Source: Takakia lepidozioides
Lineage: Eukaryota > Streptophyta > Takakiopsida > Takakiales > Takakiaceae
DNA: 64,000 bases
Assembly (NCBI GenBank): GCA_030704615.1
Contig: CM060732.1
Location: 42,451,053 to 42,515,052 of the forward strand
Direction: 5' to 3'
Part shown: positions 1 to 10,863 of the stretch, piece by piece
Numbering within the stretch: the first letter of the stretch is position 1
Layout of the letters: every line of letters starts with the position of its first letter
Position numbers and translations under genes: made by a program
The notes under the pieces: model-generated
Databases searched by the model: none
Told to the model about the DNA's origin: nothing
Seen by the model: only the letters and a program-made list of their open reading frames with translations

Positions 1-69
1 GGCGGCAATCTAGTTCGGAGTACATAAGACTAGTTCAAACCTGTAGAAGGGGACGAGCCGGCGCCAATG

Positions 70-256
70 TCCCCGTCTCCTGCCAAAGACAGGGTAGAGA
101 GAGCGAGCACAAAGAGCCCTTGTCCCACAAAAGACAGCGGACACAGAGCGAGGACTAAGAGCCCGTCTCCCGCAAAAAGTCAGTGGAGACAGAACCAGGA
201 CTAAAAGCCCGTCTCCTAGAAAAGACAGGGGAGGCAGAGGCATGACTCAAAGCCCA
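70..256. repeat. Minisatellite, about four 45-bp units
   Basis: A phrase of the type gcccgtctcc followed by an aaaagacag-like stretch and a gagcgagga/gaaccagga-like stretch recurs at about 72, 116, 161 and 206. The units are imperfect. No gene is visible in bases 1-500; the open frames on the minus strand are products of the repeat. Confidence 0.65.
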
Positions 257-505
257 ACTGACTCTCACAGTGTCTCCCAGCATGTCAATGTGGATGTAGG
301 TAACGAATGACACCTGGAGATTTGTGGTGTCTTTAAGTATCTTAAATGGAACAAATTGTGTGTATTGCATCTGGTTGTGTTCTGGTTGTGTTTTTGTCAA
401 TAGCTTATTTGTATTTTGATTTTTGTTTGGCGTCATATTCCCACCCCATTCAACTCTTCATGTGACTGATGATTACGAAAACTCATATAAATCCATGAAT
501 GGAAA

Positions 506-3500
506 TTGGAGGAAATTACACAAACTCGGACAGAATCCATCGCGACTCAAACAGTGAGGAGGCAAGTGGACTTAACAATCAGGGTCAGCCCACCTGATCC
601 GGTCATACAAGCAATCTCCATTGCCCAGTCGACATTGCGAGATGGAGGAAATGAGTCGGAGATGGTCGTTGCTCAGCGCGAAGAAAAAGAGATCGAGCAG
701 CCACAGCAACAAATTCAGAATCCCTCCCCGAAACGGGTATACACTTCATAATCATCTTAGAAATGTTCTTCTTTGTCCTTCTTCTAGTTCTGAAAATGAA
801 TTAATTGTTTTCTTATTCCACATGATGATATGATTCACCCTCCAATCGACTATCACCAATCTGTGAACCCACAGGATTGGTATCGCCTCTCTGAGGGACC
901 GAATGGATATCGACCAGGATACTACGTCTTGGTTCTTGACGTCGGTTACCTTGGTGAGGTTTACCTCTGAGATGGCCCGGGATCCCCTCCCGTAACCCAT
1001 CCTTGTGTGTGCGCTGGAAAATTCAAGGTTGCAGTCCGAAATGGGTTGGACGACTTCCTGAAATGGGTCCTTAAGCATTTTAAGGTCTACTTTTGGAACA
1101 CTGGACCGTTAGAAAATATCCTGGATATAGGGCTGGCTTTGTTTGGAAGAAGGTTTTACAAGGTCAGGGAATTCAGCAATGAGAACTGCGTGAAGCATAG
1201 ACAGACTTTTAGTGACGAATGGCCCAAATATCCGAAAGCGCCAATATATCTTAAACGTCTTTACGACATTATCACTGTAGACGACACTGTAGCGTACAGA
1301 TCAAACACACTTCTCATTGACACTGTAGAAAATATGTATAAGTCCTACTTGAACCCAAAGTCGATTGGTATCTTCTTTCCAAAATATAAAGCGCTCGTCG
1401 ACCCATACAATGACAGGTTTCTTCTGGATGAACTCAAACCGTGTGAAGGGGATTTCGTGGACCTCACTCTAAAATCCTCACCCTCCCTGTTAAGTGTCAA
1501 GGGTTTGAAATCTACCTCGAGGATGTCAGCCATTGAGGACGCAGCTGAGGCTGCGGCTCCGCAACATACTGTTGCCTCTCTTCCATCCTTCTCTCCCCAG
1601 CACGAGGGTTGGACAGCCAAAATCAGAAGGAGTCAGGTAAATTTACTTATATCTGAATTCTTACTCGTCCTTTTGTTTTCCTTAGTACTGGGTCTGATGT
1701 TCTTGTTTTACTCAAACCCAGAAAATCTGCGGATTATGACCTTCCTGTCAAACGACGTCTTCATTGGAATTCTGTTCCTAGGTAATCCCTTCCTTACGTG
1801 TGAATTCCATTCAGGATGTGGAGTGCTCAAGGGACAATTTCCATTCCGTTCCTCTTCTCTGCAACCCTTTGGACGAGGACAAGGACGAAACAAATGCAAC
1901 TTCTCGGCTTCCCGACCCTGCAGTGTTGGCGCAATGTTCTGCACCGAGGAAGCGGAATAGAGCCCCCAAACCATTTCCATCTCTTTTACAAATCGGTTCC
2001 ACCAGAGAGAAGTCTGTCTTCCGAGACAAAACAGACTCGCGGAAGATAAGAATTACCTCGGACATACCGGGGTCTCGTCAAAACACGTCCGTTGGGATCC
2101 CAAGTACGCCAGCGAGACTTTCCAATAAGGCGACATCGGTATCATTCTATATCATTTCTCCATTTTCTTTTCTTTTGTGTTCGTTTGGTTCTGCACTAAT
2201 TTATTCCATCTTTTCTCAACAGGCGGGGATGCAGCACGATACCTTCCTCAATTTCCCTCCGTACAAGGTATTTTTTTGAACCTCCACTTGGCAGTCGACG
2301 TTCATCTTCTTCGCAATATTAACCCTCTTCTCGAAACATTCCAAGCCCACAACATGTACATGATTTTGCCACTTTTTGCACAATCGTATTGATCTTCCAT
2401 ACACTCAATCATTCTGGGTCATGGGTATTTTCATGGCAGAAACACTAATGTCAGTGTGTGATTAACTTGCTTAGGATAACTTTGTCTCTCATCCTTTACA
2501 TGCAACAACGGGGAAGAGGAAACATATGTTGTTAATTTTGAGTGTCAACGGACTCCTCTGCTACCGGCCACCCCCAACCGGCGGTGAAATGTTTAAGGAG
2601 AAATTTTGTTTCAGGAATGTGACACTTCAAGTTCCTAACAGACCGTTTGTGGTGCCTCGGCCTGGAGTCTTGGAGTTTCTGGACCTTGCATTGAAGCATT
2701 TTCACGTGGCCATTTGGTCATGCGCTGATAGAGGTGTTCTTTGTAGGATGTTGGAGAACTTCGTCCCCACGAAAATAGCGAAGAAGTTTGCTTCATATGG
2801 TCTGCTGAGGATTGTAAGGATACCACCGGTTATATCAGGCCTGGGATGAAATATCTCGTGAAGGATATTCGCAGTGTTATTGCCCAGTACCCTGGTAGAC
2901 CGTTTGCTACGCAGGGGCAAATACTTCTTGTAGATGATGAGCCATCAAAGGGGCTGCGAAACCCACAAAATATTGGATTCTTCCCTTTCTCATTCAAGCC
3001 ATCACCAAACGGCTTGTGTGACCGGGATGATATGACAAAGGCAGTGTGGCCATATATATCGGAGATGGCTGGAGCTTCAACAGTCGTTGCTTACATTAGC
3101 GAGAACCGGACAAAATGTTCTCATAAGCCTATTGGTCGAGACCATGCCTGCTGGCCCTGGTATGGAAGATATCTTGATCCTCGTGTTTGGATCCCACAAC
3201 AAAAGGAACTTGATTACCTCGGTAGGCACGTGGATCCCACTGTTATGTTGTTTGTTCAAAATTTGATTTTCCAATTCTTTTGCATTTGCATTTGCACTCT
3301 TACCTCAACAAATCCTCATTATGCAAAACCTCCACTTTGGGCCTAACATTTGTCATTTCAACCGCGTATCCCCAGTTACATTCAAGGAACGAATTCTAAA
3401 AGAGGAACAAGAGCTGCGTGATTGGGAAGAATGGCAGGCGTGCCGGGAGGCTTCAAGGGCATCAAGTAGAGTTGGTAGTAACATTTCAGATGACAATGTC

Positions 3501-3599
3501 AACCGGTTTCACCTTCCAGAAAGTATCTCCGTTTCCTCTGTGCGGAGACCGTTGCAAATGGCTGTGATAACCGGAGGCGTCTTCAGACACATGCCTTGA
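506..3599 (+). pseudogene. Decaying FCP1/NLI-type HAD phosphatase gene with two tandem phosphatase modules
   Basis: Two modules resemble the FCP1 homology (NLI-interacting factor) domain. FCP1-type enzymes use an aspartate in a DxDx motif at the domain start to remove phosphate from serine. Module 1 begins near 872 after a cccacag acceptor: LVLDVGYLG (915-955), then RNGLDDFLKWVLKHFKVYFW (from about 1037) and LLIDT (about 1312). An in-frame TGA at 968-970 separates the first motif from the rest. Module 2 (2526-3220) has LLILSVNGLLCYR, where the usual nucleophile Asp is Ser, then RPGVLEFLDLALKHFHVAIW and ILLVDDEPSKGLRNPQNIGF. Its frame breaks by one base near 2793 (AKKF, then FIWSAEDC in another frame). 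Other likely exons are 506-736, 1816-2138, 2222-2269 and a terminal one near 3380-3599. Mosses have expanded families of such proteins. Splicing could skip the stop, so expression is possible, but neither module looks catalytically intact. Confidence 0.68.
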
Positions 3600-4165
3600 C
3601 TGCGAGCCGTTTGGGAGGAGGCTCAGTATTATTAATGAGTAAGTACAAGCCGTTACGGTTCTATGGCTTCAGAATCTATGGCTTGTATGGAATTAAGTCC
3701 ATGAACGGATGGACAGTTGACGTTCATTTTTCTGTTGGTTAATCGCCTTGAATGATACAATCTCAAATAAAATATGAATGTTTCATATCATCAATCAGCT
3801 CCCGGCAGACTCGTTTTTCCATGTTGTCCTCTTTATCACATGCCATCATTGTTTCATATTTGGTTCTGCCATTGTTCCATGTTTGTTTGTGTATGTCATT
3901 TTGGATACCGGAGCTCTCATCATTGTTTGATTCATTGCATCCTCCCATTCCTTTTAATGAACGTCAACTTGGTAGTGGTTGTTCCTCTAAGACCACAATA
4001 CATACTTGTATTTCTGCGTAGAATGTATGGAGGATTATATAATTCGTTGTTATATAGTGTACAAATAGCCAAATAATTATAGATATATATCTTTATTTCT
4101 ATTATAGATTATTTTAATTCATATAACTAATATTATTTTTGGACCAAACAAAAGTCCAGAATTAG
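3600..4165. other. Gene-free spacer
   Basis: AT-rich sequence between the phosphatase-like locus and the gypsy element. No coding similarity or structured repeat was seen. Confidence 0.5.
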
Positions 4166-4169
4166 TTAA

Positions 4170-5720
4170 AATAGTGTTAGGTGGGTCCAGGAGTGGCAGT
4201 GGGAGGAGGAGCAAGAGGAAGCCTTTGAGGAACTCAAGGCTCGATTGACTTCTGCACCTATTCTGAGGAGGCATATTCGGAGGCGGCCTTTCCAGCTACA
4301 TACGGATTGGAGTATGCTGGGGATTGGAGTAGTGCTCACACAGGTGGATGACGAGGGAATAGAGTTCGTAGGCATATGTCAGCCGCTCGAACAATGATGT
4401 CGAGGCGAACTATAGCTCATATGAAGGGGAGTGTCTAGTTGCGGTATGGGCAGTGACACATTTCAGATGCTACCTCTATGACAACCTCTTCACCCTTATC
4501 ACGGATCACCAACCATTGAAGTGGTTGATGGAGTCAGACAAGTTTACAATGAAGCTTGCACGGTGGGCACTTATGCTTCAAAAATACGACTTCCAGGTGG
4601 TACATCGAGCCGATATAGTCAATCGGGATGCAGATATGTTGAGTTGTAATCCATGCACGAGCGACCATGATGATACTGGAGCTCGGTGACATGGTGAGAC
4701 AGATGAGGAGATGGTGCCAGAATGACATGCATCTGCCTTTTTGTGCATCCTAGCAATGAGAGCTCAAGCTAGTCTATCCCATAGGATTGGTCATGTAGAT
4801 AGTGTGCATGACGATTCGGAGATCAGTGAGGAGCTTGGTGGTGCTAAGGATGTGCATGAAGATACAACAGTGTTGGTTTACCTTTGTACATGAGAGACAG
4901 CAGCCAGTGTGACTACTAAAGAGAGAGATCGGATCCTACAACGAGTCAAGAGGTTTAAGTGGGAGGGGACTCACCTACTCTGAGTATGGGAGGATCGACG
5001 AGTGAGGATTGTGCCTCATCCAACTCAACGAGTGCGATTGGTACGCCATGCCCATGAGGAGTTGGGTGTGGCGCACTCATAGTTTGCTGCAAGGACAGCA
5101 CTGGTGGCGAGGCATGCACACAGATGTGCAACAATTAGTGGCAAGGTGCATGGTGTGTGATAGAGTGCGGGTTTTTTCCAATGCAACTACTCCACAATTG
5201 CATCATTTATCCATTATGGGTTTGGGCTATCGTTGGAGTCTTGACTTCGCAGGCCCATTGCCACTAATGATTCGCCATAACAAGTATGTGCTAGTGCTAG
5301 TGATGGTGGAACACTTCTCCAAATGGATTGAACTGGTTGCATTGCCTGACAATGCAAGTGAGGGGGCTGCTTATGCATTTTTAGATCAAGTTCTTAACCG
5401 ATTTGGTGCTCCAGCCGAGGTACTCACGGACCAGGGGAGAGAGTTCTTGGGGGAGTTTCAGGCTTTGTTGTGAGCAAGCCTTGATAGACCACCGCACTAC
5501 TTCTCGGGATCATCCCAAGGCTGATGGCTTGGCGGAGAGAGTTGTTCAGACAGTTAAGAGAGGCTTACGCAAGTATGGCTTGCAGAAGCGACACTTAGGA
5601 GATTGGGACCTCCAGCTACCTTGGTTGGCCATGGGCTGCAGGTCTAGCAAGCAAGCATCACTTACCTCGTTCTCACCTTATTTTCTTCTCTTTGGCCAAG
5701 AGCCAGATTTGCCTACATCG
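4170..5720 (+). mobile_element. Ty3/gypsy retrotransposon, internal part (RNase H to integrase), degenerate
   Basis: The end of the reverse transcriptase and the RNase H domain lie at 4180-4665, with LHTDWSMLGIGVVLTQVDD, then after a frameshift near 4375 YSSYEGECL, LITDHQPLKWLMES and DFQVVHRADIVNRDADMLS. The integrase zinc-binding and core regions follow: VARCMVCDRVR, MGLGYRWSLDFAGPLP, MVEHFSKWIELVALP, RFGAPAEVLTDQGREFLG (5009-5470). A second frameshift near 5470 leads to HRTTSRDHPKADGLAERVVQ and LFGQEPDLPTS (to 5720). The order is that of Ty3/gypsy. The gag and protease regions and the 5' LTR were not found. The coding sequence resumes at 9049, so the element is interrupted by a 3.3-kb insert. 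Non-functional. Confidence 0.88.
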
Positions 5721-5746
5721 ATGTAGGCAAATCTGGCTCTTGGCCA
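5693..5746. repeat. 54-bp perfect palindrome at the left edge of the insert in the gypsy element
   Basis: Two 27-base arms (5693-5719 and 5720-5746) are exact reverse complements with no loop, centred on ATCGAT. The left arm is gypsy integrase coding sequence (FGQEPDLPTS). The right arm is its mirror image and marks the exact point where element homology stops. Confidence 0.97.
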
Positions 5747-5773
5747 TCATATTCAAATATGCATTCTTAGTAC

Positions 5774-7015
5774 ATTTCTTGGATGAATCTGGATCCAAAC
5801 TTTTTTTCTGCACCTTTAGCTATCCATGCTCTGCAGAAATCATGCATACATGCTTGCCTTGGTGCTAGCAGCTAACAATGACTGCCTTCATTTGTTCTAG
5901 GAAAAACCCAATTCAGACTCATCACACTAGTTCCTATGCTCAATTGCATCTGCTACTCTCTGTATTTCAACGTGCATTTACCCTTTTGCCTCGGTTGACC
6001 CATCGTTGCCTGCTAGGGTCAGAAAAGCAGTCATTCCACAGCTTCGACGACGTCTGTGTTTCCCCTCACTTTCCTGTTGTCACATTGGCATCATCACTTC
6101 AAAATCACTCCAAACTATCAAAGATTAACTGAAGTAGCAAACTTGCAGAATTGAACATGAAATTTTAGGGCCAATTTTGATAAGAGGGGAAAAGCGCCTG
6201 AAATGTGTTGAACGCGGTACCTTCATTAGCAGTGCCTAATTTCCAGATATGAGCCGGCTGCGGTTGCGCTTCCACTTGACCACCTACCCATGCAGGTTTG
6301 TTGCCGCTATTGATCCACAAAGAATCATAGGTAATCTTGTGCTTGAAATCTGGCCCTCTTGGATGAATGTGGACCCACACTCCATCCCTGCTCCTTCAGG
6401 TATCATTGCCTCTACAGAAAAGATGCGTACATCATTGCCTTGCAGCTGATAAGGGTAGCCTAGATTTGTTCTAGGAAACACCGAACACAACTTATCACAC
6501 TAGTTCCTATGCTGTCTTGCATCTGGTACTATCTGCAATCCAACAGGCATACACCATTTGCCTCGATTGTCCCACTATTGATTGCCAGGGTCACAAAAGT
6601 GATCATTCCACCGCTTTGCCTCGTATGTGTCACCTGTTTCTGGATACTTTCCTGTTGACTCATTGGAAGCATCATGTCAAAGTCACTCCAAACCATCAAA
6701 GGTTCACTCAACCAGCTAACTTGCAGAATTGAACCATAAAATTTAGGGCAGGATCTGACAAGAAGGAAAAACATGGTGAATTTGGTCTCGAAGGAGGTGT
6801 CTGCATTAGCAGCGCCTGATTTTGCTCAATTGTGCCGCAGCTGCTGCAGATTCCAGTTGAGCATGTACCCATGCAGGTTTCTTGTAGCTAAAACCAACAG
6901 AGAATCAAAGGTAATTTGGAGCTTGAAGGCCGGCTTTGTTGGAAGAATCTGGACCCACACTGTATCCCTACTCCTTCAGCTAGGCATGCCTCTGCACAAA
7001 TCATGCATACAGGGT
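5774..7015. repeat. Tandem repeat A, about 2.1 copies of 577-581 bp
   Basis: Copies start near 5774, 6355 and 6935. Landmarks give the period: tttgttctag at 5891 and 6465, acttgcagaa at 6141 and 6719, catgcaggtt at 6289 and 6870. Identity looks like roughly 75-80 percent by eye. The minus strand is open in places (6165-6380, 6284-6490, 6888-7076) with corresponding segments such as HIHPRGPDFKHKITYDSLW, which suggests duplicated exons of an unidentified gene. I do not recognise the source. Confidence 0.8.
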
Positions 7016-7017
7016 TG

Positions 7018-8276
7018 GATGACAACTCAAAATCACAGTTTGGAGAAAACGAGATGAATACATGACTATCTGGCAAGTTTCAACTTTTTTGGCGGTAGGT
7101 TCCACCTTCTCTGGTGTCACAACTACCTTCAAGTCATCCAAATTAAGTCCACCTACTCCCAAATGCAGAATGTCTCATGAGACCATCAGCGACGGGAAAA
7201 GCTGGTTTGGCATGATATGGTTGTAGTTCACAACCTTAATGAATGCCTTCAGCCTTGACCTCTTTGCGATCTTTTTCTGTGACGCCTTCTCCAAAACCTG
7301 TGAAATGGAAAAGCAGCTACACATCAAATTGCGAGAAAGTAAAAGGGGTACTCAGGCCTCCTTGGGAGAAAGAGTGCCATAAACACAGAGACCTCCTTAA
7401 ATGCAAAAATTTGAGAAGCCAACGTGTGGTGGCAAGAAATGCCTAACCCAGAATTATACTCTATCCAGTCCGAATCCAAAGGGTCAGATGATAACTCGGA
7501 ATCGCTGGAGATGACGAGATTGATACACGACTACCTTGCGAGTTTCAACTTTGTTGGAGGTAGTTTCTAGTTTCTCTGGTGTCACAACTGCCTTCAAGTC
7601 AGCATCGAAATTAAGTCCACCTACGTGCAAATCGCAGAATGTCTCATGACACCATATGTGTCAGGAAAAGCTGGTTTGGCATGATATGGTTGTAGTTCAC
7701 AACCTTAATGAACGCCTTCGGCCTTGACCTCTTTGCGATCTTCTTCTGTGACTACTTCTTCATAACTTATGAAAGGAAAAAGCAGCTACACATCAAATTC
7801 TTGCAAGTACAGGGGGGTACTTAGGCCTCCTTGGGAGAAAGAGTGCCATAAACACAGACACATCCTTAAATGTAAAAATTGGAGAAATGAACGTCTGGTG
7901 GCAGGGAATGCCTAAACCAGAATTATACTCCATCCAGCGCACATGTAAAGGGTCGGATGATAACTCGGAATCCCAGTTTGGAGATAATGAGACGACTACA
8001 TGACTATCTTGCGAGTTTCAACTTTCTTGGAGGTAGTTTCCAGTTTCTTTGGTGTCACAACTGCTTTCAAGTCAACATCGGAATTAAGTCCCACTACTCG
8101 CAAATGCAGAATGCCTCCCTCATCTGCGTGGGGAAAATGGGGTTTGGCATGATATGATTGTAGTTCACAACCAAAGGGCATATCCTTCAGCCTTGACGTC
8201 TTTGCGATCTTCTTTTGTGACGCCTTCTTCATAACTTGTGAAATGGAAAAGCAGCTACACATCAAATTATTGCAAG
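7018..8276 (-). pseudogene. Tandem repeat B: three copies of a fragment of cytosolic ribosomal protein eL27 (RPL27)
   Basis: Three units of about 470 bp start at 7018, 7488 and 7957 (landmark tggtgtcac near 7112, 7577 and 8050). On the minus strand each encodes the middle of eL27: KKIAKRSRLKAFIK followed by VVNYNHIMPNQLF, then DLKVVVTPEK in copy 1. Copy 2 keeps KKIAKRSRPKAFIKVVNYNHIMP. Copy 3 reads KKIAKTSRLKDMPFGCELQ after a frameshift. All copies contain stops or shifts after the IMP motif. eL27 is a large-subunit protein of the cytosolic ribosome. Intron-like sequence lies between the coding pieces, so these are genomic rather than processed copies. The array sits inside the interrupted gypsy element. 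Confidence 0.78.
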
Positions 8277-8313
8277 GCCATTCAATGGCACTATGAACGT
8301 TTCGAGCATGCTG

Positions 8314-8500
8314 TCAGAAAACTAGACGGGCAAAAACCCAATTCAGCAGCCTCACCTTGCGTGGATACTTGGGAATTGATGCCAGAAGAGCATGCCCGTA
8401 TGCGCGCTTCATCGTGCCTCCATCCAGCACATTCTGCAAATGTTGAATGACCAAGACCCCGATGTCACACCTTTTTGGGAAGCCACTACACGCGCTCACA
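8314..8500 (-). pseudogene. eL27 N-terminal-region exon fragment
   Basis: The minus strand encodes VIQHLQNVLDGGT followed by YGHALLASIPKYPRKV. This matches the eL27 segment with the YGHxLxAGIxxYPxKV motif, which precedes the segment found three times in repeat B. It lies upstream of the array in the same orientation, so fragment order follows the parent gene. No initiator KOW-domain start was found. Confidence 0.72.
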
Positions 8501-9048
8501 GTATACGAAGGCCTTGCCATGTCAAGATTCGCATTCCCACGTCCCGCCATGTCCGACGCAGTACTTGCATCCCCGTCTCTGCCAGGTGGAGGCAACTCGT
8601 ATTAAAATATCTATTCCTCCAAGGCCACATTTTGTTTACCTCTTTTTGTGAAAGCCACGTCAGTAAATGTGCTGTCGAATCACGGGTGCAATGAATGCGC
8701 AGTGGTTCATGGAGTCGTTGAGTCGACTACATATTCATTTTAATGAATAAATATCTTTATTCCATTAATCGAATGAGAAATGAAAATTTGTAGTCACATG
8801 TGCAATAATTACAACCACTTGTAATTTTGGTTTTTTCAAATTTTATGTATTTACGCAATTCGTTAAATAGCCCAGAATTCTGCTACGACTCCGGAGTCGT
8901 TGACCCCACTTCCATCCGCCATCCGAAATGCCCCCGTGGGCCCACATTGTCTGTTTCGACTCTCCAGTAGTCATGTTTACTACCAAGTGGTTCCTGGAAG
9001 TGGTGACGGACATGCAATCGATTCGGAAAAGACACGAATGCTTCTAGA
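8501..9048. other. Right part of the insert, no gene recognised
   Basis: A 16-bp perfect palindrome (acgactccggagtcgt) lies at 8885-8900 at the end of an AT-rich stretch. The minus strand is open at 8883-9326, but only its last part (9286-9326 and onward to 9425 in another frame) relates to the gypsy element. Confidence 0.4.
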
Positions 9049-9285
9049 TATCTATTCGCAGGGAGACTACAGTAGTCCTCAACCTTCATGATCCGGATGT
9101 GTGGACACAAGCATGTGCCCAGCGGGTAGAGTTGTTCAAGAGAGTCATGCCTATGGCTTTTGATAACCTTGCTATTGCACAACATCGAGACACATTGAGG
9201 TACGTCACTATACGTGGAGGGGGATATCGGCCATGTATTCGGCATTTCCACCCTGGGGACTATGTGTATCTGCAGCAGACAGGTG
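9049..9285 (+). mobile_element. Ty3/gypsy element resumes: integrase C-terminal region
   Basis: After SIRRE (9053-9068) the frame reads DPDVWTQACAQRVELFKRVM, DNLAIAQHRDTLRY and FHPGDYVYLQQT. This is the stretch that follows the LPTS motif at 5720 in this type of integrase. It shows that the 3.3-kb sequence between 5720 and 9049 was inserted into a once continuous element. Confidence 0.85.
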
Positions 9286-9425
9286 AAAGGTGACATGACG
9301 CACAATTGCGCACATGGTCCTTCCATATCATGCCATCTCGACCCTCCAGAATCAACACTCCTGAAGGCAACACCTCCCGGACCCTTAGAATTACACGTCC
9401 TGTTGTGACATCCAAGGTTGTAGGT
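9286..9425 (-). mobile_element. Ty3/gypsy integrase tail, inverted in place
   Basis: On the minus strand this 140-bp block reads PTTLDVTTGRVILRVREVLP, then SGVLILEGRDGMIWKDHVRN and CASCHLS. It is the segment that normally follows YVYLQQT in these elements. The plus-strand frame upstream stops making sense exactly where the minus-strand frame ends (9285/9286), so the block looks flipped rather than copied from elsewhere. Confidence 0.82.
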
Positions 9426-10500
9426 GAGTTCTTGCTTTTGTCTTGTTGTTAGTAGCTTGAGCTTAGTTCTTTTTTAGTTGATTGCTTAGAGCTTGCTAGA
9501 ATAGCAAAGCTTGGTGGAGGTGATCAAAGAGAAGGAGCTTAAAAGTCATAGTGCTTGAGGCTTAGAGCTTAGCTAGAAGTTTAGCAAGCTCAGAGGAGGC
9601 ACTAGTTGTGTGTTGAGAAGACTAGGGAAGTGAGCCAGAGCTCATACCCTAGGTGCTCAACTTTGTTTTGGCCAAGAGCCTTGTTTATAGTGAAAAAATG
9701 AGAATTATTCCCCAAAAGAGAGTGGATTTGCAATTTGGAGTGTGGTGAGCCCCTAGAAGAGAGAGTGGAGGTAATAAGCAACAAACCTCGTAGGAGAGGT
9801 GAGCTACTACCCCATCCCCTAGGTTTTGGTAGCCCCTTAGCAAGTTGGGACATTCCAAAAAGCGGGGAGAGTTCTTGTTCTTATTTAATTTTTCATGTCA
9901 TTTGCGTCTTTTTGTTGTGATGTGGATGATACTCTAACTTGGTGACAAGGTCTACTAACCCAAGAGTGGTGGAGAAAGCTTGTGAAGAAGAATACTAACC
10001 CCCCATAGAGGCCAAGTGGCCCATGGGGTTGTTACTTGTTTTGTTTTGTTGTTGATTTTGCTCAAGAGGGATCTTACCATTGGGGTTCCAGCATGGGTGT
10101 TCATCTCTAACATGGTTTGTGGTTTCATTTATGTTTGCCACTAGGCCTCCTCTTTTTGTTTGACTAACTTGGGAAGTGGGGGAAGCTAACGAAGCCAAGA
10201 GGGGCGCTTGACTAGATGCTCGTAGTTTTCTATTTAAGCTTTATTGTGTTTGTTTTATGAGTGGATTGAAGTGAGAGTGGGTGGGTTCAAACTACTTACT
10301 ATGCTTGGCCACTAGGCCCCTACTACTAAGTACCAAGTCCCTCAAAGAATAGGGAAGAAGAGGAAAGGAGAGGGAGAGCCTTACATATTTTTTGGCAAAT
10401 ATTATTTGCTGGTATTTTATTTATTGCGCTAAGATTTAATTTTCAGGCTCAAAATTCCATTGCATTAGGCCCCCATGAGCTCTAGGAGCTATGGGGGACC
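9426..10500. other. Non-coding stretch after the gypsy element
   Basis: T-rich sequence with many short agcttag-like motifs and an actaac/gaggccaagtgg theme. It could be the 3' untranslated region or a remnant LTR, but no second LTR exists to compare. From 10541 to 10783 the sequence is GC-rich and open on both strands without recognisable protein. Confidence 0.35.
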
Positions 10501-10863
10501 TCTACTAACTAAATGCATGCACTACTGCATTTAGGGGGGATTAGCGACGCCCATAGCCACCCCCGCGCCGGACGCGCCAACCCCACGACGACTGCAGTGC
10601 CGCGTAGGGGATCCGCCCTGGGCTTGCGACAACGGGGTGTCGCCCCTCCAGCGCTCGGGTGACGTTGTGGCATCTTACAATGCCACGCCATCGCCGGAAA
10701 AGGGGGCGTGATCCCATTCCCCGCGCCAGCGCGCTGGGAGGTTGCAACGCCCTGGCGTCGCAGAAATGTTTTGCTACGACCATTATTCTTCTTGAGTTTT
10801 CCCGTCTACAACAACTGTTGGAGTTCTATTTTGAATATATGCTGCTGTATTTATTGCCTCTCC

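Noticed and set aside
5774-8276. CRISPR-like or satellite interpretation of the tandem array
   Set aside because: Units are 470-580 bp with exon-like content, not short repeats with unique spacers.
10541-10783. GC-rich minus-strand frames near the gypsy element
   Set aside because: Both strands are open and arginine/alanine-rich; composition artefact.
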